From contig CAJOIU010000007.1 of the NCBI GenBank assembly GCA_905234855.1, positions 1-51,278 on the forward strand: a stretch of 51,278 nucleotides of DNA. Reading direction: 5' to 3'. The notes under the pieces are model-generated. The model was not told the origin of the DNA. It was given only the letters and a program-made list of their open reading frames with translations, and ran no database searches. A program made the position numbers and the translations under genes. Positions within the stretch are counted from its first letter, which is position 1, and each line of letters starts with the position of its first letter. This DNA is from an uncultured Oscillospiraceae bacterium. GTDB taxonomy: Bacteria; Bacillota; Clostridia; Oscillospirales; Oscillospiraceae. Positions 23,641-31,659 of the stretch are shown one piece after another.

Positions 23641-25407
23641 TCAGCCCAGCTTTGCCTCCAGCGTGTCGAGGCATTCGGAAAGCTCAGCAGGGAGCTTGTC
23701 GCCGAACTTCTTATAGTATTCCCGGATGCCGGCGGCCTCTTCGCGCCACAGCGCGGGATCCACCGTAAGCAGATCGCGGACGGTATCGATCGTCACATCC
23801 TCCAGGCCGGTGAGGTCGATATCCTCGGGCTTGGGCAGCCAGCCGATGGGGGAGTCAACGGCGTCGATTTCTCCGAAGCAGCGTTTGAGTACCCACTCGA
23901 TGACGCGCAGGTTATCGCCAAAGCCCGGCCAGATGAAGTTGCCCTGATCGTCGGTGCGGAACCAGTTGACGTTGAAGATCTTGGGAGGATTCGTAAGCAG
24001 ACCCTCCATATCGAGCCAATGCTGCCAGTAATCAGCCATGTGATAGCCCACGAAGGGGAGCATGGCCATAGGATCCCGGCGTACCTCGCCGACCTGACCT
24101 TCCGCGGCGGCAGTCTTTTCCGACGCCATGCTGGAGCCTACGAATACGCCGTGTGCCCAATCCCGGCTCTGGTATACCAGCGGCGCGGTCTTGGCGCGTC
24201 GGCCGCCGAAGACGATGGCAGAGATGGGGACGCCCTGCGGGTTGTCGAACTCGGGGCTGATGCTGGGGCAGTTCTTGGCGGGAGAGGTGAAGCGGGAGTT
24301 GGGATGCGCGCCCTTGCTGCCGTCGGAGGGATCCCACGGCTCGCCCTTCCAGTTGAGAGCGTTTTTGGGCGGGTTCTTGTCCATGCCCTCCCACCAAACG
24401 GTGCCATCGTCCTTGAGAACCACGTTTGTGAAGATGGTATCGTGAGAGGTACTGGCCAGCGCGTTGGGGTTCGATTTCTCGCTGGTGCCGGGCGCGACGC
24501 CGAAGAAGCCGTTCTCGGGGTTCACTGCCCAGAGACGGCCGTCCGGGCCGGGGCGCAGCCAAGCGATATCATCGCCGACCGTCCAGCATTTCCAGCCTTT
24601 TTCGCGATAGGCCTGCGGGGGGATGAGCATAGCAAGGTTCGTTTTGCCGCAGGCGGAGGGGAACGCGCCGCAGACATAGCGGATCTCGCCCTGCGGGTTC
24701 TGCACGCCGAGAATCAGCATATGCTCGGAGAGCCAGCCCTCCTTGCGGGCGAGGTTCGAGGCGATGCGGAGCGCGAAGCACTTCTTGCCCAGAAGGGCGT
24801 TTCCGCCGTAGCCGGAGTTCACGCTCATGATGTAGTTTTCCTGCGGGAAGTGGACGATATAGCGCTTCTCGGGATCCAACTCTGCCTTGGAGTGGAGACC
24901 CTTGATGAAGTCCGCCGTATCCTCGCCCATGGCGTCGAGTACCTGCGTGCCGACGCGGGTCATGATCGACATCGACAGAGTGACATAGATGCTGTCCGTC
25001 AGCTCAAAACCGTATTTGGCGAACGGAGAGCCGACGATGCCCATGGAATAAGGGATGATATACATCGTACGCCCGGCCATGCAGCCGTCGTAGATGTCCC
25101 GTAGCTTGGCCTTCATTTCGTCCGGCGCCATCCAGTTGTTGGTGGGGCCCGCGTCCTCTTCCTTCTCGCAGCAGATGAAGGTGCGGCTCTCCACGCGGGC
25201 GACATCGTTCACGTCGCTGCGGTGGTACACGCAGCCCGGGAGCTTTTCCTGATTGAGCTTGATGAGCTCGCCCGTGCCGAACGCCTCCTGACGGAGACTT
25301 TCAAGCTGCTCCTCGCTGCCGTCGATCCAGACGACCTTGTCCGGCTTGCAGAGTGCGACGCAGCGGTCGATCCACTCCAGCGCATGGGGATTTTTTGTCA
25401 GTGCCAT
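23641..25407 (-). CDS. pckA: Phosphoenolpyruvate carboxykinase (GTP)
   Basis: A 588-aa enzyme interconverting oxaloacetate + GTP and PEP + CO2 + GDP. In anaerobes it often runs toward oxaloacetate or supports gluconeogenesis. It belongs to the GTP-dependent class, shown by the P-loop FPSACGKTNLAM (kinase-1a), by NWMAPDEMKAKL and YIIPYSMG near the N-terminus, and by YGGNALLGKKCFALRIAS in the middle. Class features ahead of the C-terminus include VFVGSSMASEKTAA and the WFRTDDQGNFIWPGFGDNLR segment. The length is right for the class. The start is preceded by TTTGGAGGAAG. It begins 21 bases after the rsmA stop, so the two may share a transcript although their functions are unrelated. Confidence 0.96.
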   Translation of the reverse strand: MALTKNPHALEWIDRCVALCKPDKVVWIDGSEEQLESLRQEAFGTGELIKLNQEKLPGCVYHRSDVNDVARVESRTFICCEKEEDAGPTNNWMAPDEMKAKLRDIYDGCMAGRTMYIIPYSMGIVGSPFAKYGFELTDSIYVTLSMSIMTRVGTQVLDAMGEDTADFIKGLHSKAELDPEKRYIVHFPQENYIMSVNSGYGGNALLGKKCFALRIASNLARKEGWLSEHMLILGVQNPQGEIRYVCGAFPSACGKTNLAMLIPPQAYREKGWKCWTVGDDIAWLRPGPDGRLWAVNPENGFFGVAPGTSEKSNPNALASTSHDTIFTNVVLKDDGTVWWEGMDKNPPKNALNWKGEPWDPSDGSKGAHPNSRFTSPAKNCPSISPEFDNPQGVPISAIVFGGRRAKTAPLVYQSRDWAHGVFVGSSMASEKTAAAEGQVGEVRRDPMAMLPFVGYHMADYWQHWLDMEGLLTNPPKIFNVNWFRTDDQGNFIWPGFGDNLRVIEWVLKRCFGEIDAVDSPIGWLPKPEDIDLTGLEDVTIDTVRDLLTVDPALWREEAAGIREYYKKFGDKLPAELSECLDTLEAKLG

Positions 25408-25428
25408 GATTCTTCCTCCAAATATATT

Positions 25429-26277
25429 TCAATATTGTGAAAGTACGTTCGTAAGGGCGGCAAAATCCGCAAGGCTCAGAGCCTCTCCCCGGACGGTCTC
25501 GGGAAAGCCGCAGGAGGAGACAGCGGCGCGGGCATTTTCTTTTCCGCAAACGCCGTCGAGGGCATTTACAAGGGTTTTCCGCCGCTGGTTGAAGGCGGCG
25601 CGGATCACGCGAAACAGCGCCTTTTCCTCCGCCATGACCGGCGGCTCGCGGCGCATCGTCATGCGGACGACTGCGCTCGTCACCTTTGGCCGGGGCATGA
25701 AGCATTCCGGCCCCACGGTGAAGAGGAGCTCCGGCTCCGCGTACCATTGGGTCAGCAGGGTGAACGCACCGTAGTCGCTCTGCCCGGGCTTTGCGCACAT
25801 GCGCTGCGCCACCTCGCGCTGTATCATCACCGTGGCGGTGTCGAAGCAGCGAGCCTCGAAAATTTTCGTCAGCACCGGGGAGGTGATGCTGTAGGGGAGA
25901 TTTGCGCACAGCACTGGCCGCAGACCCGGCAGACGCGCCGCCGCCTCCGCGGCGAGGTCGGCGCGCATCACGTCGCCGAAAACGACCTCAATATTATCAT
26001 ATGGAGCCAGCGTCCGGGCGAGAACCGGCCGCAGCAGCTCATCTACTTCAAAGGCTGCGACCTTCCGGGCACGGAGCGCGAGCTGCTCTGTCAGGCAGCC
26101 GACGCCGGGGCCGATCTCGATCACGCCCGTCCGAGCGTCCAAGCCCGCCTCCTCCGCGATACGCTCCGGCACCCAGCGGGCGGTGAGAAAATTCTGCCCC
26201 TTTGCCTTGGAGAAGTGAAATCCCTCCGCCGTCAGCAGCGTCTGCATCTGGCGGTAATCGCAAAGATCCATGGCCAT
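25429..26277 (-). CDS. rsmA: 16S rRNA dimethyladenosine transferase
   Basis: A 282-aa S-adenosylmethionine-dependent enzyme (KsgA) that dimethylates two adjacent adenosines near the 3' end of 16S rRNA, a late step in small-subunit assembly. Visible motifs are KGQNFLTARWVPERIAEEAG, the SAM loop VIEIGPGVGCLTEQLA, FEVDELLRPVL and the catalytic CANLPYSITSPV, with FMPRPKVTSAVVRM beyond it. I start at the ATG at 26277, five bases after the preceding gene's stop; an open frame continues upstream but would overlap that gene. No strong ribosome binding site is present, so coupling to upstream translation is likely. Confidence 0.94.
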   Translation of the reverse strand: MAMDLCDYRQMQTLLTAEGFHFSKAKGQNFLTARWVPERIAEEAGLDARTGVIEIGPGVGCLTEQLALRARKVAAFEVDELLRPVLARTLAPYDNIEVVFGDVMRADLAAEAAARLPGLRPVLCANLPYSITSPVLTKIFEARCFDTATVMIQREVAQRMCAKPGQSDYGAFTLLTQWYAEPELLFTVGPECFMPRPKVTSAVVRMTMRREPPVMAEEKALFRVIRAAFNQRRKTLVNALDGVCGKENARAAVSSCGFPETVRGEALSLADFAALTNVLSQY

Positions 26278-26282
26278 GGCTC

Positions 26283-27206
26283 TTACAGCGGCAGGATCGC
26301 GCATACGAGGGGGATGGTGACGACGGAAAGCACCGTGGTGACGAACACGGTCTTCGAAGCCATCTGCACATTTCCGCCGTATTGGATGGAGAGCATGGTG
26401 GCAAACGCCGCCACGGGCATCGCGCCCAGCAGCGTGATGGTATTGAGGAGCATCGTGTCCCGAATGAACAGATGAAGGATGAGCCAGAGAAGGATCGGGG
26501 CGGCGATCAGCGGCACCGGGGCGAAGGCGTAAACGTGCCAGTCCCCGAATACATCCTTCAGCTTCTGGGCGCCGAGGGACGCGCCTATGATGATCATGGA
26601 GGAGGGGACGATCATATCCCCCAGCATGTCAATGGCGCTTTCCAGCGGCGCGGGGAAATGGATATGGAAACAGAGGAGAACGATGGCGATCAGCGAGGCA
26701 ATGAGGGGAGCGTTGATCAGAAGCCGCCAGTCGATTTTCGCCTTGCCGCCTTTGCGGTTCAGCAGAGCGATGCCGAGGGTGTAGGCCAATACGTTAAAGG
26801 GGATATTGAGCAGCGCCGCATACACCGCGGAGGTGGGGCCGAGGATCGACCCGGCCACGGGGATGCCCATGAACCCGACGTTGCCGAAGATGGTCATGAA
26901 GCTGTAGATCCCTTGATCCTCCGATTTGCAGCGATAGAGGACGGGAACGAGAAGGCTCAGCGCCACGAGGATCGCATACATGCAGCAGCCCGCGCCAAGG
27001 ACGGCGAAAACCCGCCCAGGGGTAACGTCCGATCCGGCGTTCAGAACGCTGGCGAGAATCATGCAGGTCTGGGGGATCAACAGGGTGAAGCGGGTGAAGC
27101 GGCGGTTGGTATCCTCATCCATTACGCCGACCTTCGCGGCGATAACGCCGACGATCAGAAGGATCAGCAGAACGAGCATCTGCCGAAAAATCAGTAAAAT
27201 ATCCAT
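26283..27206 (-). CDS. AEC-family transporter
   Basis: A 307-aa inner-membrane carrier of the auxin efflux carrier family, with about ten helices in two inverted halves. The family shows in the N-terminal pattern LLIVGVIAAKVGVMDEDT with SLLVPVLY after it, the crossover FMTIFGNVGFMGIPVAGSI, and SSMIIIGASLGAQKLKDVF in the second half. Bacterial members move malate, malonate, amino acids or other organic anions; the substrate here is unknown. A promoter lies so close to the ATG that the mRNA may lack a leader. rsmA and pckA follow in the same direction. Confidence 0.88.
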   Translation of the reverse strand: MDILLIFRQMLVLLILLIVGVIAAKVGVMDEDTNRRFTRFTLLIPQTCMILASVLNAGSDVTPGRVFAVLGAGCCMYAILVALSLLVPVLYRCKSEDQGIYSFMTIFGNVGFMGIPVAGSILGPTSAVYAALLNIPFNVLAYTLGIALLNRKGGKAKIDWRLLINAPLIASLIAIVLLCFHIHFPAPLESAIDMLGDMIVPSSMIIIGASLGAQKLKDVFGDWHVYAFAPVPLIAAPILLWLILHLFIRDTMLLNTITLLGAMPVAAFATMLSIQYGGNVQMASKTVFVTTVLSVVTIPLVCAILPL

Positions 27207-27212
27207 AGTTTT

Positions 27213-27241
27213 ATATTACTATTACGTTCCGGCGATTGCAA
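27213..27241 (-). promoter_or_regulatory. Sigma-A promoter of the AEC transporter, nearly leaderless
   Basis: TTGCAA (27236-27241), a 17-bp spacer and TAATAT (27213-27218) on the minus strand. Only 6 bases separate the -10 box from the ATG at 27206 and no ribosome binding site is seen, which suggests a leaderless transcript. Confidence 0.6.
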
Positions 27242-27334
27242 TAAAAAATTCCTCAAAAACACAAAAAATGGTCATGAGGATGTGTTAAATTCACATATTA
27301 TTATGTTTGCAATAGGGATAGCTTATCGAAACGG

Positions 27335-27610
27335 TCAGACGAATACAAAATGGAAGGCAAGCCAGACAAGTCCCGCCGTGCCTGCGCCGACAGCGGCGAG
27401 GATCGCGCCCCATAGCCTGCCGCCCCGGCGTTTGGAACCGGTGGCGCATTGCCGGAGGTATTCCCCGGCGGTACGGCGCGCCTCCTCCATGACCTGATCG
27501 GCGCTGCGCTGCTTGAGATAATCCTCCCGCAGCACGAAGATCGCCTCTTCAAATACATGGGGATCGGGGGATTTCACCACGATGACCCGCTTGTTGGTGC
27601 CTTTTACCAT
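27335..27610 (-). CDS. Small conserved protein downstream of spoIIE with C-terminal membrane helix
   Basis: A 91-aa protein of unknown function. The N-terminal part, MVKGTNKRVIVVKSPDPHVF followed by FEEAIFVLREDYL, resembles a short conserved protein I associate with Oscillospirales genomes. The C-terminus ends in a hydrophobic segment (about 70-91), so it is probably a tail-anchored membrane protein. I prefer the ATG at 27610 (GGGAGG upstream). A second possible start at 27715 overlaps the spoIIE stop by ATGA with GGAGG before it and would add 35 basic residues. It follows spoIIE in the same direction, so expression during sporulation is possible. Confidence 0.65.
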   Translation of the reverse strand: MVKGTNKRVIVVKSPDPHVFEEAIFVLREDYLKQRSADQVMEEARRTAGEYLRQCATGSKRRGGRLWGAILAAVGAGTAGLVWLAFHFVFV

Positions 27611-27711
27611 GATCGCTGCCTCCCAGCTTTTCCGATGCTTCCATTCTGTCCATCGGGAGGAAGGATTATACAGGCGCGGAGGCTTTTTCCCAAAGCGTGT
27701 GCGCAGGTGGA

Positions 27712-30021
27712 TCATAACCGTTCCTCCACCCGGATAGCAAGCGCCGTCATGTCGTCCGCGTTGCCGAAGCGCCCGGCGGCGGCGCGCAGCGCCTGCTTGG
27801 CGATATCCTTCACCTCGACGCCATCAGAGCCGAGCAGGATCTCCCGAAGCCAGCCGTCGCCCCGCTCGGCCAGCACCCCGTCCGAGGCAATGAGCGCCAC
27901 ATGCCCCGGCCGCAGCTTCATGCGGTATACGTCCGGCGCGGCGCTGTCGCCGGAGAGCATCCCTGCGGCGAGGGAGCTGCATTTCACCCGCCGGACGGTA
28001 CGCCCGGTTTTGACATACGAGGGGGCCGCGCCGTATTTATAAAAGCACGTCTCGCCGGTATAGAGGTCGATGCAGCAGAGATCCACCGTGGCATAGCCCC
28101 ATTCCTCGCCGTTTTTCAGCATGGCGGCGGCGTTCAGCAGGCGCATGGCGCACAGCGGCTCCACGCCCGCCCGCAGCAGCGCTTCGAGGATATCCACCGC
28201 GCAGGAGCTCTCCCCGGCGGCTGCTTCCCCGGTTCCCATCCCGTCGGAGAGAATGACGCATAGAAGCCCGCTGTCAGTCTTAAAATACGTTTCCCGGTCG
28301 CCGGAAACGGCTTCGCCCTCCTTTTTCAGTGCAGCGATGCCTACGGAGACCGCCAGCGGCTCCGCCTGCCGCAGGAGGATGCGTCCTTTTTCCTGCGGAT
28401 CCACCCGGCACAGCCGTACCCCCAGCGCGGCGGACAGGCGTTCCAGATACTCCGGCTCGTCAGCCAGCGACTCGATCTCCGCCCCCTCCAGCGCAATGCG
28501 CAGGCGGCCGTGACCGTCCCGGAAGGCGGAGCATGCGCCGTCCAGCTCACGGCTTTTGAGATAGCGGATGAGGCGTCGCTCCGCTGCCGCGTCCGGCCCC
28601 GCCGCGCCGGAGAGCTGCCGCGCAGCGTCGCTCATGACCTCCGCCATATCCAGAAACTGCCCATAGGCCGCCATACGCCCCTCACGCAGCCGCGCCGCGT
28701 ATTGGCGGCGATACATCATTCCCCGCAGCTCGCCGTTCACCGTGCTGGCGAAGGCGCCGGGGGCGACGCATTTCTGCCGGAAGGAAACGGGCAGATCGCT
28801 CACCGCCAAGGTGCCGCGGCGGGTCATGCTCTCCGCGGCGGAGGCAAGGGACTGCACCGTTTCCGCGTAATCCTTTTTCCAGCATTGCGTCTTGCCGGCG
28901 CAGGAGCGGCATACGATATCCGCCGCCCGATCGAATACGGCGGTCACGTCGGCGTTTTCCCTGCGGGGAGGCGGCTCCGCCGCGGCGGCCTCATACAGCC
29001 GCCGGAAACCAGCGGCAAGTTGGTCGAGACGCTCCGCCTGATAATAGCGGAACGCGGTCTCCCCATGACCGCGACCCACCCGAAGCAGAGACCCCACCGG
29101 CGTGAGCGCCGCTTGGGGCAGGAGCATGAATACCACTGTGGCGGCAAAGCACTCATACAGCGCTGCGATAGGCGCTCCGCCGCCCCAGCCCAGAAGGACG
29201 GATACGGCGTTGCCCGCGCAGAAGGCCACAGAGAAGGTGAGACGGCCATAGCGGTGAAGAGCGCCGGAAAACAGCCCTGCCAGTGCATAGGCCGCGGTGA
29301 AAAAAAGCTGATCGCTCCCGGCCATATCCATGCCGAGACCCATGGCCGCTCCCGCCGAGCAGCCGGTCAGCGGGCCGCCGCAGAAGCCCGCCGCCATCAC
29401 GGCCAGCATGGCAAGGAACCTACCCACAGACAGGGTGTTCCAGAGACGGATGGAGGCAAGCCCCATCAGCCCGCAGGCGGCAAATATGGCGCAGCTTATG
29501 CTGTGCCGCAGCTCGGCCGTTTCTCCCGTCAGTGACTCGGGGGAGAGGACGAGGCCGAAGAAATAGGCGCAGCCTCCCGCCAGCACCGTCTCCATAAAGA
29601 TCCGGGTAGGTCCGGGAACGCCGCCCAGCGACTCATCGATATACAGGATCCCGGTCAGCGCCGTGAACCCAGCCGCCAGTACCGGCATGAACCATCGGCT
29701 CCCACGGAATTTCTGTCCCCGGGCCACGAATCCGACGGTAAACAGCAGAAAGCATGTGGCAAGATAGCGAAGGCCGTAACGGATGCCGCCGGAGATGAGA
29801 TACCCCAACGCCGCGCCCCCGAGACAGGCCGCGCCGAAAAGATCCGCGCCCGCCGCGGCTACCGCCGCGAGACCGAAGGGACCGCAGGCGGAAAACAGCC
29901 GTCCTGCCCCCATGGCCGTGCCCAGCAGGAAGCCACCCGCGTATCGCAGCGCCGCCTTCGCCTCCGGCGAACGCAGCCGCAGGCCGCTTCGCCGTTCAAT
30001 CCATTGCGTCCAAATTGCCAT
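27712..30021 (-). CDS. spoIIE: Stage II sporulation protein E, membrane serine phosphatase
   Basis: A 769-aa membrane phosphatase that, in Bacillus, localises to the polar septum and dephosphorylates SpoIIAA, freeing sigma-F in the forespore; it also acts with FtsZ in septum placement. The first 310 residues hold about ten membrane helices. A central regulatory region follows, with a Cys-rich segment (IVCRSCAGKTQCWKKDY, typical of SpoIIE). The C-terminal PP2C-type domain (about 560-769) has LSDGMGTGEAA, SDGVLAERGD and NADDMTALAI with the metal-binding aspartates. It appears intact, unlike sigE in the same window. The start is preceded by GGAGGCGGAAG, and a candidate promoter with a Spo0A-like box lies upstream. 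Confidence 0.94.
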   Translation of the reverse strand: MAIWTQWIERRSGLRLRSPEAKAALRYAGGFLLGTAMGAGRLFSACGPFGLAAVAAAGADLFGAACLGGAALGYLISGGIRYGLRYLATCFLLFTVGFVARGQKFRGSRWFMPVLAAGFTALTGILYIDESLGGVPGPTRIFMETVLAGGCAYFFGLVLSPESLTGETAELRHSISCAIFAACGLMGLASIRLWNTLSVGRFLAMLAVMAAGFCGGPLTGCSAGAAMGLGMDMAGSDQLFFTAAYALAGLFSGALHRYGRLTFSVAFCAGNAVSVLLGWGGGAPIAALYECFAATVVFMLLPQAALTPVGSLLRVGRGHGETAFRYYQAERLDQLAAGFRRLYEAAAAEPPPRRENADVTAVFDRAADIVCRSCAGKTQCWKKDYAETVQSLASAAESMTRRGTLAVSDLPVSFRQKCVAPGAFASTVNGELRGMMYRRQYAARLREGRMAAYGQFLDMAEVMSDAARQLSGAAGPDAAAERRLIRYLKSRELDGACSAFRDGHGRLRIALEGAEIESLADEPEYLERLSAALGVRLCRVDPQEKGRILLRQAEPLAVSVGIAALKKEGEAVSGDRETYFKTDSGLLCVILSDGMGTGEAAAGESSCAVDILEALLRAGVEPLCAMRLLNAAAMLKNGEEWGYATVDLCCIDLYTGETCFYKYGAAPSYVKTGRTVRRVKCSSLAAGMLSGDSAAPDVYRMKLRPGHVALIASDGVLAERGDGWLREILLGSDGVEVKDIAKQALRAAAGRFGNADDMTALAIRVEERL

Positions 30022-30051
30022 GTCTTCCGCCTCCGGATATTGATTAACATA

Positions 30052-30084
30052 ATTATAATTACGTTAACAATAGAAACCTGTCGA
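30052..30084 (-). promoter_or_regulatory. Candidate spoIIE promoter with Spo0A-like box
   Basis: TATAAT on the minus strand (30052-30057) lies about 30 bases before the spoIIE ATG. No good -35 hexamer sits at 17 bp, but TGTCGAT on the plus strand (30079-30085) resembles the Spo0A box core TGTCGAA at the position where Spo0A replaces the -35 contact in Bacillus spoIIE. This is inference from one imperfect match. Confidence 0.4.
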
Positions 30085-30100
30085 TCCCTGCGATGGCTGT

Positions 30101-30153
30101 GAAAAAAGCACCGCCCGGTGATCTCTCCGCAGAAGATCGCCAGGCGGTGCTGC
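30101..30153 (-). terminator. Terminator of the leftward co-polymerase gene
   Basis: GCACCGCC (30108-30115) pairs with GGCGGTGC (30143-30150), with an inner GGTGATCT/AGATCGCC stem. The minus strand then runs through TTTTTT (30102-30107). Confidence 0.8.
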
Positions 30154-30167
30154 GATATCGTACCGGG

Positions 30168-31433
30168 CTATGGATCGGCGTACAGGAAAAGAAACCCGCT
30201 TACGGGGGCGGGAGCCTCGCTCAACGCATAGAGGAGGCGGTCGGGCTTCGTTTTCTCACCGTGGACAGAGAACAGGAGCGCGTCAGTGACGGGAAGTCCT
30301 TCCGCTTTGGCCGGGAGAGCAACGATGATGCGGTCATACAGCAGCCGGAGGGAAGCGAGAAGCGTATCCATGGAGCGGGAAGCGGCGGGGTCACCGCCCG
30401 GTATGCTCCCGTTTCCGCAGGGGATCACGTCCAGCGCGACAGGGTCGGCGGCAAAGGGAGTCAGCTGCAGCGAGCGGATCACGTCCCGGGTGTCGGTGTC
30501 CCGCCGGAGAAAGTCCGCCAGCCCCGCGCCGTCAGCATGAGGCATGTACCGACGCAGCGCCGGAGACAGAGAACCGGCCTCCAGCAGCACCACGTTTTCT
30601 CCTGTCGCGGCGAGGGCATAGGCGGTGTTTAGGGCGGAAAGTGCGCAGGCCTCGCCCGAGACTCCAAGGACGGTGTCGGCGTCTGCCAAGGCATCGGCAA
30701 GAAAATTAAGAGATACCGCTGCTTCGGGGGTCATATTCCGCTGGGTGTTCGGAAGAGGCGGCGCCAAGGCGTTTTCCGGCAGCGCGGCAAGGACGGGCAG
30801 ATCGGGATATGCCCGGGCAAGACGATCCGGGGTATGAAAGGCGGGACGGGAAACATAGGAAAGAAGGATCACGGCGGCGTATAAAACGGCTCCGAACAGC
30901 ACTCCTCCCGCGAAGCTCATGGCGTGATCCGCGATCCGATCCCTCCCGGTGACGGTAAGGCTGGCAAAGCGGAAGCGTCCGCCGGAAAACTCCTGCGCGT
31001 CCTGAGGAAGAACATCAGCGGCGGCGTGGGCGATCCTCTCGGTCTCTTCGGCGCTGCGGCCGGATACAATCACCCGGAGAAGCTGACGGTTGGGCATCAC
31101 CTCGGTCGAGAGCATGGCGTCCAGCTCTTCTGCGGAGAGGGAGACCTCCGCTCTTTCCGCTACCGCCTCCAGCACTGGGCGGGTATGTAGCAGCGCGGCA
31201 GCGTTTTCCGCTAAATACCGGGAGATCTCGAAATCGTCAATCTCCACGGCGCCGGGCGTTACGCCCGCGGGGTCGCTGCCCGCATACAGCAGCGCTTCGG
31301 CGCGATAGGGCGGCGGGGAAATAAGGCCGGTGCAGGCGCATAGAGCGCCGCCCGCCAGAAGCGCCGCCAGCAAAACAGCGCGGCTTTTCCGCCGGAGGAC
31401 ACTGAGCAGCGCGCGGATCGTAAAAAACTCCAT
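30168..31433 (-). CDS. Polysaccharide co-polymerase fused to a degenerate BY-kinase domain
   Basis: A 421-aa membrane protein of the Wzz/CpsC type. One helix (about 18-38) and another (about 175-195) flank an extracytoplasmic Wzz-like domain (YRAEALLYAGSDP). The cytoplasmic C-terminus follows the bacterial tyrosine kinase (CapB/CpsD) pattern, for example GLADFLRRDTDTRDVI, DVIPCGNGSIPGGDPAASRS and LLYDRIIVALPA. The P-loop is lost: GVSGEACALSAL stands where GEGKS(T) is expected, VVLLEAGSLSP replaces the LIDAD motif, and no tyrosine cluster ends the protein. It is likely a structural or regulatory pseudokinase for capsule or exopolysaccharide chain length. The start at 31433 puts the first helix near the N-terminus; in-frame codons upstream are weakly supported. 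It is divergent from a related gene at 31660. Confidence 0.75.
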   Translation of the reverse strand: MEFFTIRALLSVLRRKSRAVLLAALLAGGALCACTGLISPPPYRAEALLYAGSDPAGVTPGAVEIDDFEISRYLAENAAALLHTRPVLEAVAERAEVSLSAEELDAMLSTEVMPNRQLLRVIVSGRSAEETERIAHAAADVLPQDAQEFSGGRFRFASLTVTGRDRIADHAMSFAGGVLFGAVLYAAVILLSYVSRPAFHTPDRLARAYPDLPVLAALPENALAPPLPNTQRNMTPEAAVSLNFLADALADADTVLGVSGEACALSALNTAYALAATGENVVLLEAGSLSPALRRYMPHADGAGLADFLRRDTDTRDVIRSLQLTPFAADPVALDVIPCGNGSIPGGDPAASRSMDTLLASLRLLYDRIIVALPAKAEGLPVTDALLFSVHGEKTKPDRLLYALSEAPAPVSGFLFLYADP

Positions 31434-31594
31434 AATTGTTTCTGTCCTGATCCCTTTCCTGCCGCCGACCGGGACGGGGGGATCATCCATTAGTTACTTG
31501 CATGTATTCTACAGGGAAATATTTCATTTGTAAATGGGTAAAAGAAAAAACCGTATTTATTTTTGTCCGATGCCTTGGGGAATCGGGAAAAAGG

Positions 31595-31623
31595 TTGATA
31601 AAAACACGTTGTTATGCTATATT
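31595..31623 (+). promoter_or_regulatory. Sigma-A promoter of the co-polymerase/glmS operon
   Basis: TTGATA (31595-31600), a 17-bp spacer and TATATT (31618-31623). Predicted transcription begins near 31630, which rules out the longer open frame from 31534 and supports the start at 31660. Confidence 0.75.
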
Positions 31624-31659
31624 GTTTGCTTAGAAATGATGAAGGAAACGATTTCGCGG

